Assembly (NCBI GenBank): GCA_951799425.1
Contig: OX637392.1
Location: 37,545,593 to 37,609,592, forward strand
Direction: 5' to 3'
Length of the DNA stretch: 64,000 bases
Origin: Ilex aquifolium
Taxonomy: Eukaryota; Streptophyta; Magnoliopsida; Aquifoliales; Aquifoliaceae
Numbering within the stretch: the first letter of the stretch is position 1; each line of letters starts with the position of its first letter. Of the stretch, positions 39,801-50,502 are shown piece by piece. The position numbers and the translations under genes were made by a program. The notes under the pieces are model-generated. The model was not told the DNA's origin. It saw nothing but the letters and a program-made list of their open reading frames with translations, and ran no database searches.

Positions 39801-42800
39801 GATCAAACTAGTCCCAGCCCAAACCTGAAATAGGCAACAGAATATCACCAAATCCACCTTGAACCTACCATACATATTCACATCCAAGTCCAAAACAAGC
39901 CAGGATGGACCTTTCCATAAAAGAGATTGAGCACATTTCTCTTCCTTTTTGACAGCAATATCAGCATAACAAACTACTAGCTAAAATCATACATGTAAAG
40001 TATGTACATACATACAAGCCCGCTAAAATTAACAAGTGCGCACGTGCATGAGTCCATGCACATACATACATACATTCATGTGTGTGGGTGCATGTTTATC
40101 CAGAAGATATAACTCACTATAAGGCATTCGAGATGATTAAAAACATACCAGTAGGAGGATACACTTAACAGGAAGAGGATGATTAGACGAAAGAATATAG
40201 TATTATATCTAGGCGCAAGGCTTCACTCTATAGGAAGCTTCCCCATCTTAGAAAAGGGATCAAGGTACAAATGTACTCTCTTTTCTTAGAACTTATACCA
40301 GGGGTGTTGGGAGGGAAAAGGAAGAGCGAGGCAGCAGCATTTCAAAGATACTCAACAGAGAAAGTAGGACTAGTAGACGAAACAAGAGGAAAATACATAA
40401 CAGTTGAAGCATGTGAGGTGTTCAAGACAGATATCTGAAACTGGAGAGGGGAAAAGAAAAAATTAGCAAAGAAAGAGGATAAAAAGAAATGGAACACCAT
40501 AATGTGAAGTTTTCACACCTTGCATTGGCTATGGGTAGCATTACACTTATCAGCTGCTAAGCCCCATCTCAGAAGGCAACTTGCAGCATCCGTATACCTG
40601 TACGTAACAAAACGGTAAACGTGTTGTCAATCATAAAGGAAAAAAGAATTTCCGATTAAAAGACATGCCACTATTAGGACAATGTGTTGATGACACTCCA
40701 TGCTTGTGTTAATAAGATAATTTTCTGAATGTTGCATCCATAGGCATACACGATCCAACAGGAATTTGAATTATGGCCAAATTGAAATTTGAAAAGCATG
40801 GCATAGCAGCACACGGTGGTACAGATAAAACATATATACAAATGAACACAGTAAAACTTGTAGAATCTTTATTGAATAAAAACACTGCCTTATGTGTCAC
40901 ATAATCTATGCAAGAACAACGGCTTTAAGATTTTAATAATTTAATTATTCTACATGAGCAAGTACATAACATACAACCTATATTCTCTTGTAAAACTTGA
41001 CCCATGCTGTGCCAATAAATGTAAAAACAATTAAGTAGAACTTAGTGCCTGCATCAATAAGAGGAACTTCGACATGTTAGACGCGAAAAAATGCCACTTC
41101 CACACTGAACAAGGAGTCAAGAAAGAAGCAACATCATCAAAATTTGCAAACTTCAAAAATTGTTATTTCCTACTTTCTTCTACATATCGAAGATCATCCA
41201 TCTTTACCAGCATGCCAAACTTCACAAGACCATTTATATACATATATATAATATATATATGTGTATATATATATTATATATATATATATATGTATATTAT
41301 ATATTTATTCACACACACAACAGCCATCACAAAACCATCTCTATCTGCGACGATAAAGCAATAAGCAATAAAGGACGAGAGATATAGACAGAGGGGTAGC
41401 GAGAGAGAATATATATTGAACGAAGCATTTACAGATCTCAACAATACAGAAAAGGCAAACAATATTTACCCTTAAAGGTGCTTTAGACAGCTTATCTCGG
41501 AGAAGAGAACAGAGTTGGATTATAATGGGCTTACTTAATCGTCAACACAGAATCGTATGAAACCAATCTAAAATGTGAATCATGAGGCTTCCCTTATGAA
41601 TTGCATAGATTCGTTTTGAAGCATTACAATGTGAGATTCAATCTACCAATTCATATTGAACAAGCATTGGCATAACATTAATTCAAAAGGCCTTGGTAAC
41701 ATGTACAGAAATTGCATTAATACTCATATTCGATCAGAAGACTTAATAGCTGACTTTTAATGTTTACAATTGCCTCGTAAACAAATGATATCCCCATTAA
41801 CCATGACTTGAAGACCATCATAAGTTCATCTAATAGGGCACCTCAAGAAAGAGAAGGGTGGAAAAATTGAATGCTTTCCGGAAACAAAAAGATAGTCAGA
41901 TTCAAATGGATCCATGCAACTGTAATTTCAAATCACGCAAGAGAGGTTACTAAAGGATATGAGATTAAGATAACTTACAATAGCTCTAAACTATCAATGT
42001 AAAGCAACACATCCGAAACAGCCGGTCAATAGTGTCTATATATCCAGATGTATGATTTCCCATAATCATTTGACATTTTCCTGATTTCGACACAAATCAA
42101 GTCACCTCAAAGAAGGAAAGTCTTAAAGCTAATTCGTTTTCCGGTATCAAAATTAAGTGAATTAAATTAATGTGTGCCATTGTAATTTTTAAATCATACA
42201 ATATGGAGAAGCAAGAGACACGATGATTGAAGGTAAAGCAACACAAATTCTGAACAATGACCCAAACTTCTTAAATCAAAGAAGAAGGAAAAAACAAGGG
42301 GTATATTAAATGGTTTCAGAATATTCTAAAAAGTGGCAATCAATTTATCTTTTAATCATGACCCTTGCACAGTTGCAATACTTGGAAAATAATATGAAAG
42401 ATCATTTACTTAGAAGTTTTTGATATTTCTTTCTCTCACAGATGACAAAAGTCAAATATACTTTTCTTCTAGATTTTAAAGGTCGATTTTTTAAATGCAT
42501 TACAGGCCAACATAAGACAACAGATGCTCAAATAATGTGCTTGGACCAGAAAAAAGAAAAGGAATTTCAAAGATCCATTTCAGTCTTATTCCCGCCAATG
42601 AGCAAGGTAATAGGAGGAGAACCGACTATGTACAGACCTAGTCTTACTACTTATTTGCAGGAAGTTGGAGAAAGACCATCCTTCTATCAATTAAATGACT
42701 TGGTAAATGCATGTATTTTGACAAACAACTAGCAGAGAAGATTTGCACTGCGAGCCAAGTAAGTGAAGAATTTATTAAATTAATAGCCAAAAATTACAAA

Positions 42801-45800
42801 TCGAACAGAAGATCCATATTCATTTTGATCATACATATTATACAACGAAAAGTATCTTAATATAAAAAACTTTTGATTCACAATTTTTTTATCAGGCATC
42901 TCCAACCCATATTCAAATTCTAACTCACATTTAAATTTGAGAAAAAACATGCTAAAAACAAGGTCAGGTTTTTTACTCAAATTCATACCAACTGATGATG
43001 AGAGATTCAAATTTTTACTCAAATCAAAGAAGACTCAATCTTTACTCAAATCTCTAATAGTTAGATTTTATCATCCTTTAAAGATCTAATAATCATATTT
43101 CACTCTCCTCTATGTATCTCTCTACTCTATCTTTGTCTTTCTTATTTTTCAATTTTTTTTAAATTCATTGATAAGTTCAAAAAATATGACTTTGCTAAAC
43201 TCAAATCATTCACCAAAGGTATCATTTGTCAAGTTTAGATTGAATTATGTCTCTTTAAATTTTAGCAATCAAAGATTATGTATTTGTTTGAAAGAAAAAA
43301 AAAACACAAGAAATAACATGACAAAAAGCAAACAATATTCACTTGTTTATAGAGAGTTACAATATGATGAAATAGGAAGAGAAGGAAATTTGGAGTTAAG
43401 GGATAATCAAAATGAAGAATGAAAGAAATAAACGATTGGGATAATATGGATGTTTTATAAAAAAGATCTAAATAAAAATTTGAATTTCTTCAATGAGTTT
43501 TTTGTATCCAATCACACTTTTTGCTCAAATTCGAGTAAAAAATTGAGTTATGATTAGAGATAGCCTTAGAAATTATAGAGGCTAAAATGTCCTATTGTAT
43601 ATAAATATCCAAACCACCCTTATATCCTTCTCTATCATCTTAATTACTTTCATAAATCTGTATATCTATACTATATATGTCAAATGTTGAAAAACTTTCA
43701 AATGACCACATTACCATTCAAATATATGTAAAGGCAACATTATTTTTTTAGTAAAATATTCCAAAAAAAATTTCAACTCCATCAATACGATATGTTCCCC
43801 AAATGCGCAAAAGCCTACATAGTTATCTTTTCCTCTTCATCCAAAAATCTAATCCTTTATCTTTTTATCTTTTCAATTTCTAAGCATTTTTTATCCCACA
43901 CAGAATATTTTTTCTTATCTCCTATCTCTTCATATATAATTCACTATCACTCTCTATTTTGGGTTAAAATAATTAGGAACAATTATTAATTTCATATTGT
44001 AATGAGCAAATGCTCATAATAACATATCTACCTTTTAACAACAGCTAGAATCCAACTAATCCTAAGCAAATAATTACAGAGATACAAAACAAAAACAAAA
44101 AAGACAAAGAACACAAGGAATGGAAAAATCTAATTCCATTCAAATGGTTCGAACAAAAACACATAAAATAAATACATCAAATACTTCTAGACCTAGTTGG
44201 CAAGGGAATACGAACTTGATCTAGATATAATCCTTTTTCAATGAGTTAATTTGAAGAATTCTTGTGATTGATAAAATAATATGGACAATTTAGTATAAGT
44301 CTGACAAATATGAGATGATATTCAATTTAGTTACATGCATGATTCATGTTTCTATTGAAATTTCGTCCAAAATTTTTTTATGAAAGTTTTTTACATGCAA
44401 TACACATGATGCATTGCTAGTAAGATCAAAAGAAAATTGAGGATAATAAAATAAGGCATCCATCACTAATTCAGTTGGGTTTTAGACGTAAAAAACAGCT
44501 CCTTACTTCTCAAGTTTTATATACACACTTGTGGCAGCACGATATAGATCAAAGGCCATTTGTTCCTTGCCATCATCTTCAAGGATGTCACAAGCATCAG
44601 TATACAGCTGAATAGCTTCCTCAGGTGCAGCTTCTTCCAAAGCACTGCAATAAAATAGATCATATATTGATAACTTTAAATACTAACAATTTCATGGACA
44701 AACTGCTGGCAATCATGAAACCATAAGGGAAGCAACATTGGGATAAGTCGCATGCTGGATTATCACTGTTATATGTTATGGTACAAGAAGAAAGAAATAT
44801 AGAAAAAGAAAGCAAAAGCATTTAGAAGACAACAATTTATCTGCAATAATTTTAGGCCCTCAAGAGAACTAACTTTTCCCAGATGGGAATATCAATAGAT
44901 GTTCAAAGGCATCAAATAACTTATAAAAGATTCTCCAGATGCCGTTGAAAACAAATTATTAGACAAAAGTAAGACCGAAAGCCATAAAACAAGAGGGTAA
45001 AGAAGATACCGACCAAGCACCTTTTGCAAGAGCATCTGAAGCAGGTTGTGGCCTCCCACACTCAGTGTACAACTCAGATGCCCTTTTGTAAAAATCAGCA
45101 ACTTCATTCCATTTATCTAAATCCTTTGCCAGAGAAGCAGCAGACTCCATGTGTTTAGCAGCATCCCAGGGCCTGTTCAGTTGTCAAGGATAGAACTATA
45201 AAGTAGATGAATACATTCGAACACAAGGTGAAGGATTACCCAACGGATGGGTAAAGTCACTAAAAAATGAGGATACGAAGACAGCATCTCTTGTCCTTTA
45301 GAAGCTTTCTCAAATGCTGTTTTTGCTTTCTCATAATTTTTGGCAAGCCTAAATGCATTAGCTACAATTGAAGAAAAACATATAAGCAGAAATCCCAAAA
45401 AATGCATGAAATTTTCATATTAAATTTTCTTTTAACTCCTTCCTGATATTAACAATGACAAGTAGACACTCTTATGTTACATTATTAATGAACGCAATGC
45501 CAACCACAGCATACATAAATCACCCACCAGCCTGCTCATACAAACCAGTGGCACTCTTCCAATCAGCACTCCACCTTGTCAAACTAAGTTTTGTCCTACA
45601 AAGATAGAAGATAGCGTTAATTTTTGCTAAAAAGAGAAAACGAAGGTAGTATTTAAGAATTAAAAAACGTATACTGTAAATTTGACACCCAAAACTCTTG
45701 CTTCCCATGGATAAAACAACTCCAATATGAAATCACTCTTTCCTTCTAAAATCCAAACAATAACAAGTACAATGTGCATACTAGAATTGAAGTTGTTCAC

Positions 45801-48800
45801 CTCTCAAAATAATGCCATATATAATGCAGATAACTCAAAATCAGAATGACATCTCCTCTGGCATATTAAACAAAGGGCGAGTGGGAATAGAAAAATATGA
45901 AGTGCCACATGCATGACCCTGGTCATGCATTCATAACAATTTAGAAAGTTTTGCAGGTTAAGTGTTACTTTTGTTAGAGAGTTATGGGGGTTAAAGAGTC
46001 AATTGCCAAGTAATTGACAGGTAAGGGTAATTTAAGTAATACTTATCTGAATACCTTCTATTTTAAAGCAAAATCCAGCTTCTTCCTAGCTAAGCTCCAG
46101 TTTTTCTCATGTTCTCCAACCTTGTTTTGTTACTCTGTTTCACCCTTAAACTTGGTACGATAGAGTTGAATCTTGGAAGGAACTCGATGGAAACTGAGTT
46201 TAAGCCGACTACTACTTTACAGAAGGCATAAAAATCCATGACATGGCATACATATAGAATCTGTATTGATGAGTTGTCAAGCATTTGTAAGTGAATAAGG
46301 GAAAAGTGAAGATGATGTGAAGCGGCTGGAATGGATTATTGATGAGTTGGGATGGTTCGAGGTTGTATAGAATGAAGGTGAGAAGCTGAATTTTAATCCA
46401 GTCACAGGACTAGTCAACCAACCTGCAGTGGTGGTTGACCAGCTCATGAAACATCCAACTAGTAAGTTCCTGCAGTGTGTCAAATTGAGTTATTCTTTCT
46501 TTTCTTTTCTTTTTGAGTCTGGAACACCCCAAACTTCGGTGGAAATCCTGCACTTTTCCTAAATAGCTAGGATAATACATTGAATTACCTTCAAATGCAT
46601 GTCTCTTACTTTAAGCTCATTGCAATTTGTTACATTCAGAAGAAGATCTTTCAGCTTCAGCTTCTACTCTTCAAAAGTGGTCGAGTTTGGAGCCAGTATT
46701 GACCTTGTGGTACAGTGGGGCAGGTGAAAACTGAACTTACAGGTTTTGAATGACTAGACATGATATGTAAATTTCTATGTTCAAAGTGTATGGATCCAAG
46801 CAAGTGCTTATGTTATGGTCTTATGGAAAGTACTCCTAATTCTGAATGTTTTCTTGAATGTTGAGCTTGATTTCATTCTCTGTTAACGGGTCATGTATAC
46901 TCACAAGCAAGTTAGCTCAACCCCCGTTTTATGTTTTGTTTTCGACGTACTCAGGATAGCAAATGATACACTATAAGGTTTAGCACCAAGAGAAAAGAGG
47001 ATTGAGTTGAGAGGAATGATGTAAATGGTGTAATGTATGTTCTAAATGTAAAACATCAAGCATAGGGGTGATAATCAAGCCAAGTCTCCCAAGCTTCGAT
47101 ATGCTCTGGCTCAGCTCGAGTCATATAAGGACTACTCAAGCTTGGCTCGAGCTCAGATGTCAAGCCCAAATTTTTGTTCAAGCTCGAAGACTAAACCTCA
47201 AAGCCACACCATATAAATCTCAAATCTCCAATCCAGGAGTCCCAAATCAAAAATGTCACATCCAAATGGAGAAACTTCACAGATCTCAACTCAAAAATCA
47301 TAAATTTCACAGAAACTTTAGATAAATATAAATATAAATGCAAACCCTAACACCAAAAATTCAAAATCCAATCAAAACTCACAAGTAGATCATCATATTC
47401 ATCTATATACTACTTTAAAAAGTGAGCATATTTGAAAAACATTTTTTTCCACTTTTATCCTCCAAATCACAACTATCTCATTCTTATCCCTCAACATTAA
47501 AGCCAAAATAAATCTAAGCCTCCTCATGTTCCAAAAAAAAAACCTATGCCTCCCAATCTTCTCTCTCCCCCCTCGTTTCATCTTCATCTTCCCCCACTCA
47601 AAATAAACCAAACCTCTTTCTCTTTCTTCTTTACCTCTTCCAGAAACTCTCGATGTTCCCCTCTTTCTCTGCTGCTCTCAGCATGCATTATTCTATGCAT
47701 TCAATTCTCTCTACATCTCAACGTTTGGTGCATCTCTATTTTTTGTGGTATTGTTCTTCTACTGATATCTATTATAAGTTTTTTTTTTTTTTTTTTGCGA
47801 ATTCATCCCAAATTTTATGATACCAGCAAAATTGAACATTCACGGAGAAATCAGGCACAAACACACCGTGTGTATTAGCATCCTGAAGAATAGTTGGAAT
47901 TTAGTTACTGTTAAAAAGTCTAATAAATTGCTTGTTTAGAGTAATAACAATAAAAAATGGTATTATAATTATCACGAATATGAATTACAACCAAATATTT
48001 TAGTGGAGATGTTTGTTGGACATTTTAATTTGCTTTGGTTAACTTTCACCAGTATAGTTGTGGTACATAATTTGATAAAGTAGACTTAAACAGTTTCCTC
48101 AAAGTTGCGTCTGTGTGCTATTTTTTAATTTGAAGAAAGGGATTTCACTCTTCATCAGCCAATTTGCAACTATTGGTCTGAGCCCATCCAAAATTTTCAA
48201 CAATTTTATATTTATGCATCATTATTTATTTGTCATACATATGAATTGTTATCCTTGATTGTTTTAATTTGTATTGTGATAATCAATTGCTTGTATTTGG
48301 TCTGACCTCCACTACGCAACTGAGCCATCAGTTTACGGATCTACAATAAAATATAGGTTTTGATATTTGTAAGATGCCTAAAAACAAAAAAAACTACAAA
48401 TTGTTATACTAATTTAAAATAGTTCATATGCAACACACATGAGCATTGCATTCTTAGAAATTCCGGTATGGTTATTTAACTATAATTTGACCAAGTAATA
48501 TTTTATTATAAAAGTAGTAAATAAAAATTTATAATAACTCGAAATAATCTACGTGCAACGCACGTGTGCACCAACTAGTACATATATAAGTGTATAATAC
48601 ACCGGACAACCTTTGAAGAGGTGATACACTGCCATGGCTTCTATGGACGACGGAAGAATAGAGTCTTCATGATGCAATCTATAAGATGTTCAAGAAAACG
48701 CAAATTCAAAGATATGAAAGATAATAGAATTGGTTTTCCATCGAGACAAAGATTGATATGGAACCTTGCATTATTGTATTTTAAGTCTTATTTTAAGTCA

Positions 48801-49949
48801 ATTTACTAGTATTAGTATTTTATATATCCTTTTAATATTTTTAGAGTCAGGGGTATTTTTGCAATTTCTAGAATTTCTGGAACAGGTCATATTTTTGGGT
48901 CAAATTCTAGAATTTAAAGTCCTAGTTCTAGTTAATTTTAGTTTTCTAATTTGTAGGGACCTAGTGTCTTTGAAGTTTTAGAGACTTTGGAATCCTAATC
49001 TTTTGGGATTAGAATTACTTAGAACTCTATATATAGTTAGTGTTATTTATAATAAAAGACATATAGAGATATTCAGAATTTTCAGTAATTACATATTTCT
49101 TGAGTTGTGTGATGCAATTCTAACCCTAGGTGTGATGCCTACGGAACCCTAAGAGTGATTCCTAGCCAAAATTACTATTCACACTACTGTTCACAGTCCC
49201 ATTACTGTTCACAGCCCCTGAACAGCCCGTAAACCGTCCCTATTTTTATTTTACAAAGTTGTCCTACATCACTTCAAGATGTAGAAGAGAAAAAGGAAAG
49301 AGGTCATGGAGATGGGAGAAACCCCAGCTGAAGAAGGATAGAGACATTGGAATGAGAAAAAGAGAGAGAGACTTCAAGGTTTGTGGCTCAAGGTAGAGAG
49401 AGAGAGAGCCCCCTAAAATGGATCAGACACCAAGCGATATCATCAAATTTTCTATTCATTTTGATAGGATTTGATGTTTTTAACTGGTGATTTTGGATAT
49501 GATTACAATCTGGATCCCTATAATTCAATTTACTTCCTCAAAAGATAATATCGAACAAATTAGAAAACTTTTCTAACAATCATATTTTTTCATCGCATAT
49601 ACGTCTATATATCTAACACCAGACAACTTCTTTCATTTACCAGAATAAGAAAAATTATCCATAATCCATCTAAAATTTTCCATTTGCTTTCAACAATATT
49701 AAAATTTTCATTCTTGTCCTTCAACTACATCCAGAAATGAAATTTTAGTAAGCACAGCAAACCCAGATGCTCATAGCAGTTCAACTAGCATTTCTGAATT
49801 TATGGTCATCATTCGATTATTAAAAAGGAAAACTAAATCATAAAACCAATAGAAATAACAGTACATATATGTGGAGGGAGAGAGAGAGAGACTAAGACTG
49901 ACAGTTTCTCGGCCTTGGCGATCAACTTTTCGGGATCCGAAGTGGCCAT
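24853..49949 (-). CDS. GSNAP: Gamma-SNAP (gamma-soluble NSF attachment protein), nine exons
   Basis: SNAPs bind SNARE complexes and recruit the NSF ATPase to disassemble them after membrane fusion; gamma-SNAP is the divergent isoform, acting at the cytosolic face of membranes. Exons, in coding order: 49949-49903, 45595-45528, 45361-45277, 45172-45014, 44644-44507, 40597-40519, 35840-35761, 27368-27239 and 24951-24853. All eight introns are GT-AG and phases fit throughout, giving 294 codons and a TAA. That is close to the roughly 291 residues recalled for Arabidopsis. Recognisable blocks include LTRWSADWKSAT, AFEKASKGQEML, WDAAKHMESAA, ECGRPQPASDAL, DGKEQMAFDLYRAAT and RLARKLPTGDVSAL. The protein should be a stack of TPR-like helices. 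The C terminus ends LDEDDLT with a penultimate Leu, the position needed for NSF stimulation in alpha-SNAP. The start was chosen because MATSDPEKLIAKAEKL matches the family. The codon split by intron 4 gives Cys120 where I recall Arg in relatives. The gene spans 25 kb because introns 1, 5, 6 and 7 are full of transposons. It looks functional. Confidence 0.95.
24952..27238 (-). other. Intron 8 of gamma-SNAP
   Basis: 2287 bp, AT-rich. No gene or whole element is recognised apart from a possible LINE tail near 26170-26480. Confidence 0.5.
26170..26480 (+). mobile_element. Possible 5'-truncated LINE tail
   Basis: The segment ends CATGGAGTACTTCCTGTGTG, TTTCAATGATATTTTATCTA and an A-rich tail, resembling 3' ends of plant L1 elements such as the one ending at 39177. 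There is no coding support, so this is tentative. Confidence 0.35.
27369..28466. other. Gene-proximal part of intron 7, unassigned
   Basis: Non-coding. A GC-richer patch near 27960-28330 has a transposon-like look, but I cannot assign it or find its ends. Confidence 0.3.
28467..29123. mobile_element. Non-autonomous TIR element (MITE-like) in intron 7
   Basis: The left end reads GAAGCATGGACATATACACG. The right end, reverse-complemented, reads GAAGCACGAACACTCTC and later has ATTCGTGTCACTC, matching GGGACACGAAT near the left end. The interior is AT-rich and non-coding. Inverted similarity at both ends supports a decayed DNA transposon. The target duplication is not clear. Confidence 0.5.
29139..34678 (-). 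mobile_element. Ty1/copia fossil with short LTRs in intron 7
   Basis: Short LTRs lie at 29139-29279 and 34520-34678 and share TATCAAGTCGTTA and TTTATATATATTCACAAA. Next to the left LTR is a polypurine tract (AACTTAAGGGAGAT in element sense). Next to the right LTR is a weak primer-site match. On the minus strand I recognise gag-like sequence near 33400-33650, integrase-like near 30500-30950, a pol stretch near 30125-30424 and RNase H-like sequence near 29390-29570 (LYCDNKAAINIVHNP, HVKIDHHFIKEKL). It is a heavily broken fossil with rearranged parts and no working capacity. A hAT-like element is inserted at 31217-32582. It lies antisense to nothing: element and host gene run the same way. Confidence 0.75.
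31217..32582. mobile_element. hAT-like non-autonomous element nested in the copia fossil
   Basis: An 8-bp direct repeat, AATACTAC, flanks it (31209-31216 and 32583-32590), the size typical of hAT insertions. The ends are imperfect inverted repeats: CAATGATCAAAATATCGTTT on the left, and CAAGTAACGAAATATCGTGT for the reverse-complemented right end. The 1366-bp interior has no transposase. It holds a purine-rich GA tract (about 31880-32100) resembling a plant 5' leader, followed by many GTTTCGA/TCGAAAC-like words near the right end. Confidence 0.65.
34679..35760. other. Distal part of intron 7
   Basis: Non-coding sequence between the copia fossil and exon 7. Nothing recognisable was found. Confidence 0.4.
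35841..37419. other. Proximal part of intron 6
   Basis: Contains a long open frame (36375-36968, plus) that I judge to be chance. A 28-bp direct repeat starting GTTCAACAATACACGTTTGA occurs at 36491-36518 and 36538-36565. There is no recognised element. Confidence 0.4.
37420..39177 (+). mobile_element. L1-type LINE, 5'-truncated, in intron 6
   Basis: The plus strand encodes the end of an L1 ORF2: WPLKYLGLPLGGNPIVMTFW and GWKGAFISKGGRLTLL (RT thumb side), then FRRNLNDRDTLDMVSFLSLL, IWKAKVPSKVKVFAWT and HPKGDTLWNCALF of the zinc-binding C-terminal region. It ends with a typical tail, TATTAATAAAATATTTGG, and a short A-run at 39169-39177. The 5' two-thirds (endonuclease and most of RT) are missing. 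The reading frame has many stops and frame changes. A 22-bp tandem duplication (CTAATCACTTATTCTTCCAT) lies near 38636-38680. A 170-bp retroposon is nested at 37927. It is antisense to gamma-SNAP. No RNase H domain is seen, unlike the LINE at 55.3 kb, so the two belong to different L1 groups. Confidence 0.85.
37927..38096 (-). mobile_element. Short poly(A) retroposon nested in the LINE
   Basis: Begins with a T-run on the plus strand, so it is inserted on the minus strand. The flanking repeat AATGATACC (37917-37925 and 38097-38105) is the target duplication. In its own sense it ends TTAATAAAACTTCCTCGCAC, CGTCGAGGTTCAAGAG and poly(A), resembling a 3' end of another LINE or a SINE. Confidence 0.75.
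39178..40518. other. Distal part of intron 6
   Basis: Non-coding. A C-run is at 39418-39428 and repeated CATACATACA-type words lie near 40000-40090. No gene or element is recognised. Confidence 0.4.
40598..42892. other. Proximal part of intron 5
   Basis: Non-coding apart from short chance frames. It contains an (AT)n microsatellite at 41235-41306. Confidence 0.4.
41235..41306. repeat. (AT)n microsatellite
   Basis: About 70 bp of near-continuous TA/ATG dinucleotide repeat within intron 5. Confidence 0.85.
42893..43571. mobile_element. Decayed MITE of the GCATCTCCAAC type in intron 5
   Basis: The left end reads AGGCATCTCCAACCCAT and the reverse-complemented right end AAGGCTATCTCTAATCAT. Further inwards both have ACTCA and AATTTGAG-like words. 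The interior is AT-rich. End sequence recalls the intact MITE at 50055-50408. The match is imperfect, so exact ends are approximate. Confidence 0.45.
43665..44420 (+). mobile_element. Non-autonomous Helitron in intron 5
   Basis: Starts TCTATACTATATATGTCAAA after an A and ends GCATTGCTAG before a T, the A/T target rule of Helitrons. Upstream of the CTAG end, ACATGCAATACACAT looks like the hairpin ACGTGCAACGCACGT of the Helitron in intron 1 after loss of its CpGs. 756 bp, no Rep/helicase. Confidence 0.55.
45596..47401. other. Distal (exon 2 side) part of intron 1
   Basis: Non-coding. The block 47063-47200 (AGGGGTGATAATCAAGCC, GGCTCGAGCTC) resembles TIR-proximal sequence of plant DNA transposons. 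A plus-strand stretch near 46305-46490 reads like a protein fragment (RLEWIIDELGWFEVV, LNFNPVTGLVNQPAVVV), which I do not recognise. Confidence 0.3.
47402..48578 (+). mobile_element. Non-autonomous Helitron in intron 1
   Basis: Inserted between A (47401) and T (48579). The 5' end is TCTATATACTACTTTAAAAA and the 3' end is CTAG. A perfect hairpin, ACGTGC-AAC-GCACGT (48551-48565), ends 9 nt before CTAG. 1177 bp, no Rep/helicase ORF. A second, decayed end (CATATGCAACACACATGAGC then TTAG, about 48425-48457) lies inside, suggesting an extended or twin terminus. Confidence 0.75.
48760..49260 (+). mobile_element. Possible LTR-type fragment in intron 1
   Basis: A TATA-like word (CTCTATATATAG, about 49026) with AATAAAAGACAT downstream, then repeated ACTGTTCACAG words at 49190-49215, resembles the promoter and leader part of plant LTR elements. 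No end sequences or target duplication were found, so this is tentative. Broken or partial. Confidence 0.3.
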
Positions 49950-50019
49950 GCTTGCGTTGGGAGGCGAGAGCTGAATGCGCATCCGACTTTATTGCGTTTT
50001 TGGGCTCCTCTTTGTGCAT
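49903..50019 (-). promoter_or_regulatory. Possible overlapping upstream ORF of gamma-SNAP
   Basis: An ATG at 50019 (minus strand) lies 70 bp upstream of the gamma-SNAP ATG and in another frame. It stays open through exon 1 and, after splicing, would stop in the first 12 bases of exon 2, giving 42 codons (MHKEEPKNAIKSD at the start). If transcription begins upstream of 50019 it would overlap the main start and lower its use. The transcription start is not known from the sequence. Confidence 0.35.
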
Positions 50020-50054
50020 AGTTTTCACCACAACCGGTGAAATCTAGGTCGTTG

Positions 50055-50408
50055 GAGCATCTCCAACTCACTTCTCCACCTCTTTAAAATAGTTACTCAA
50101 AATATATTTAAATATTAAATTATGTACTTTAAGTAGTCATTTTTATAAATTCACTCCAACCACACTCTCTATTTTAGCTAACTATTACATCCAACTTTCA
50201 CTAACTTCCAATAATTTAAAAAAAGTACAACATATATATATAGAGAAAAAGAGGTAGGGAAAGAATTTAGAGAGGCTAAATGGCTCTTCACATTTGGAGA
50301 GCCATTTGGGTGAAATGGGAAATAGAGAGTGGGATAGAGAGGATTTTTTGTGTTTGGCTAGCTAAAATAGCTTAAAAAAAAAAAATAGAGAGTGAGTTGG
50401 AGATGCTC
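50055..50408. mobile_element. MITE in the gamma-SNAP promoter
   Basis: A perfect 18-bp terminal inverted repeat, GAGCATCTCCAACTCACT, frames 354 bp of AT-rich non-coding sequence. Its inner end is 106 bp upstream of the gamma-SNAP ATG. The TIR resembles Harbinger/Tourist-type MITEs. A 3-bp duplication is not certain. Confidence 0.85.
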
Positions 50409-50502
50409 TTAACGAGTAAACTCCTGCCACATAAGAATTCAGTCAAAGTTACATACACTTGAATTAGGTGATCCATTGACGAAAACATATTCAAGAAAAT
50501 GT

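Noticed and set aside
42442-42732. 96-codon plus-strand frame in intron 5
   Set aside because: No family match, and it lies antisense in an intron of an intact gene.
46305-46490. Host gene exon in intron 1 (plus strand)
   Set aside because: The short protein-like stretch has a stop inside it and matches no family I recognise, with no splice context.
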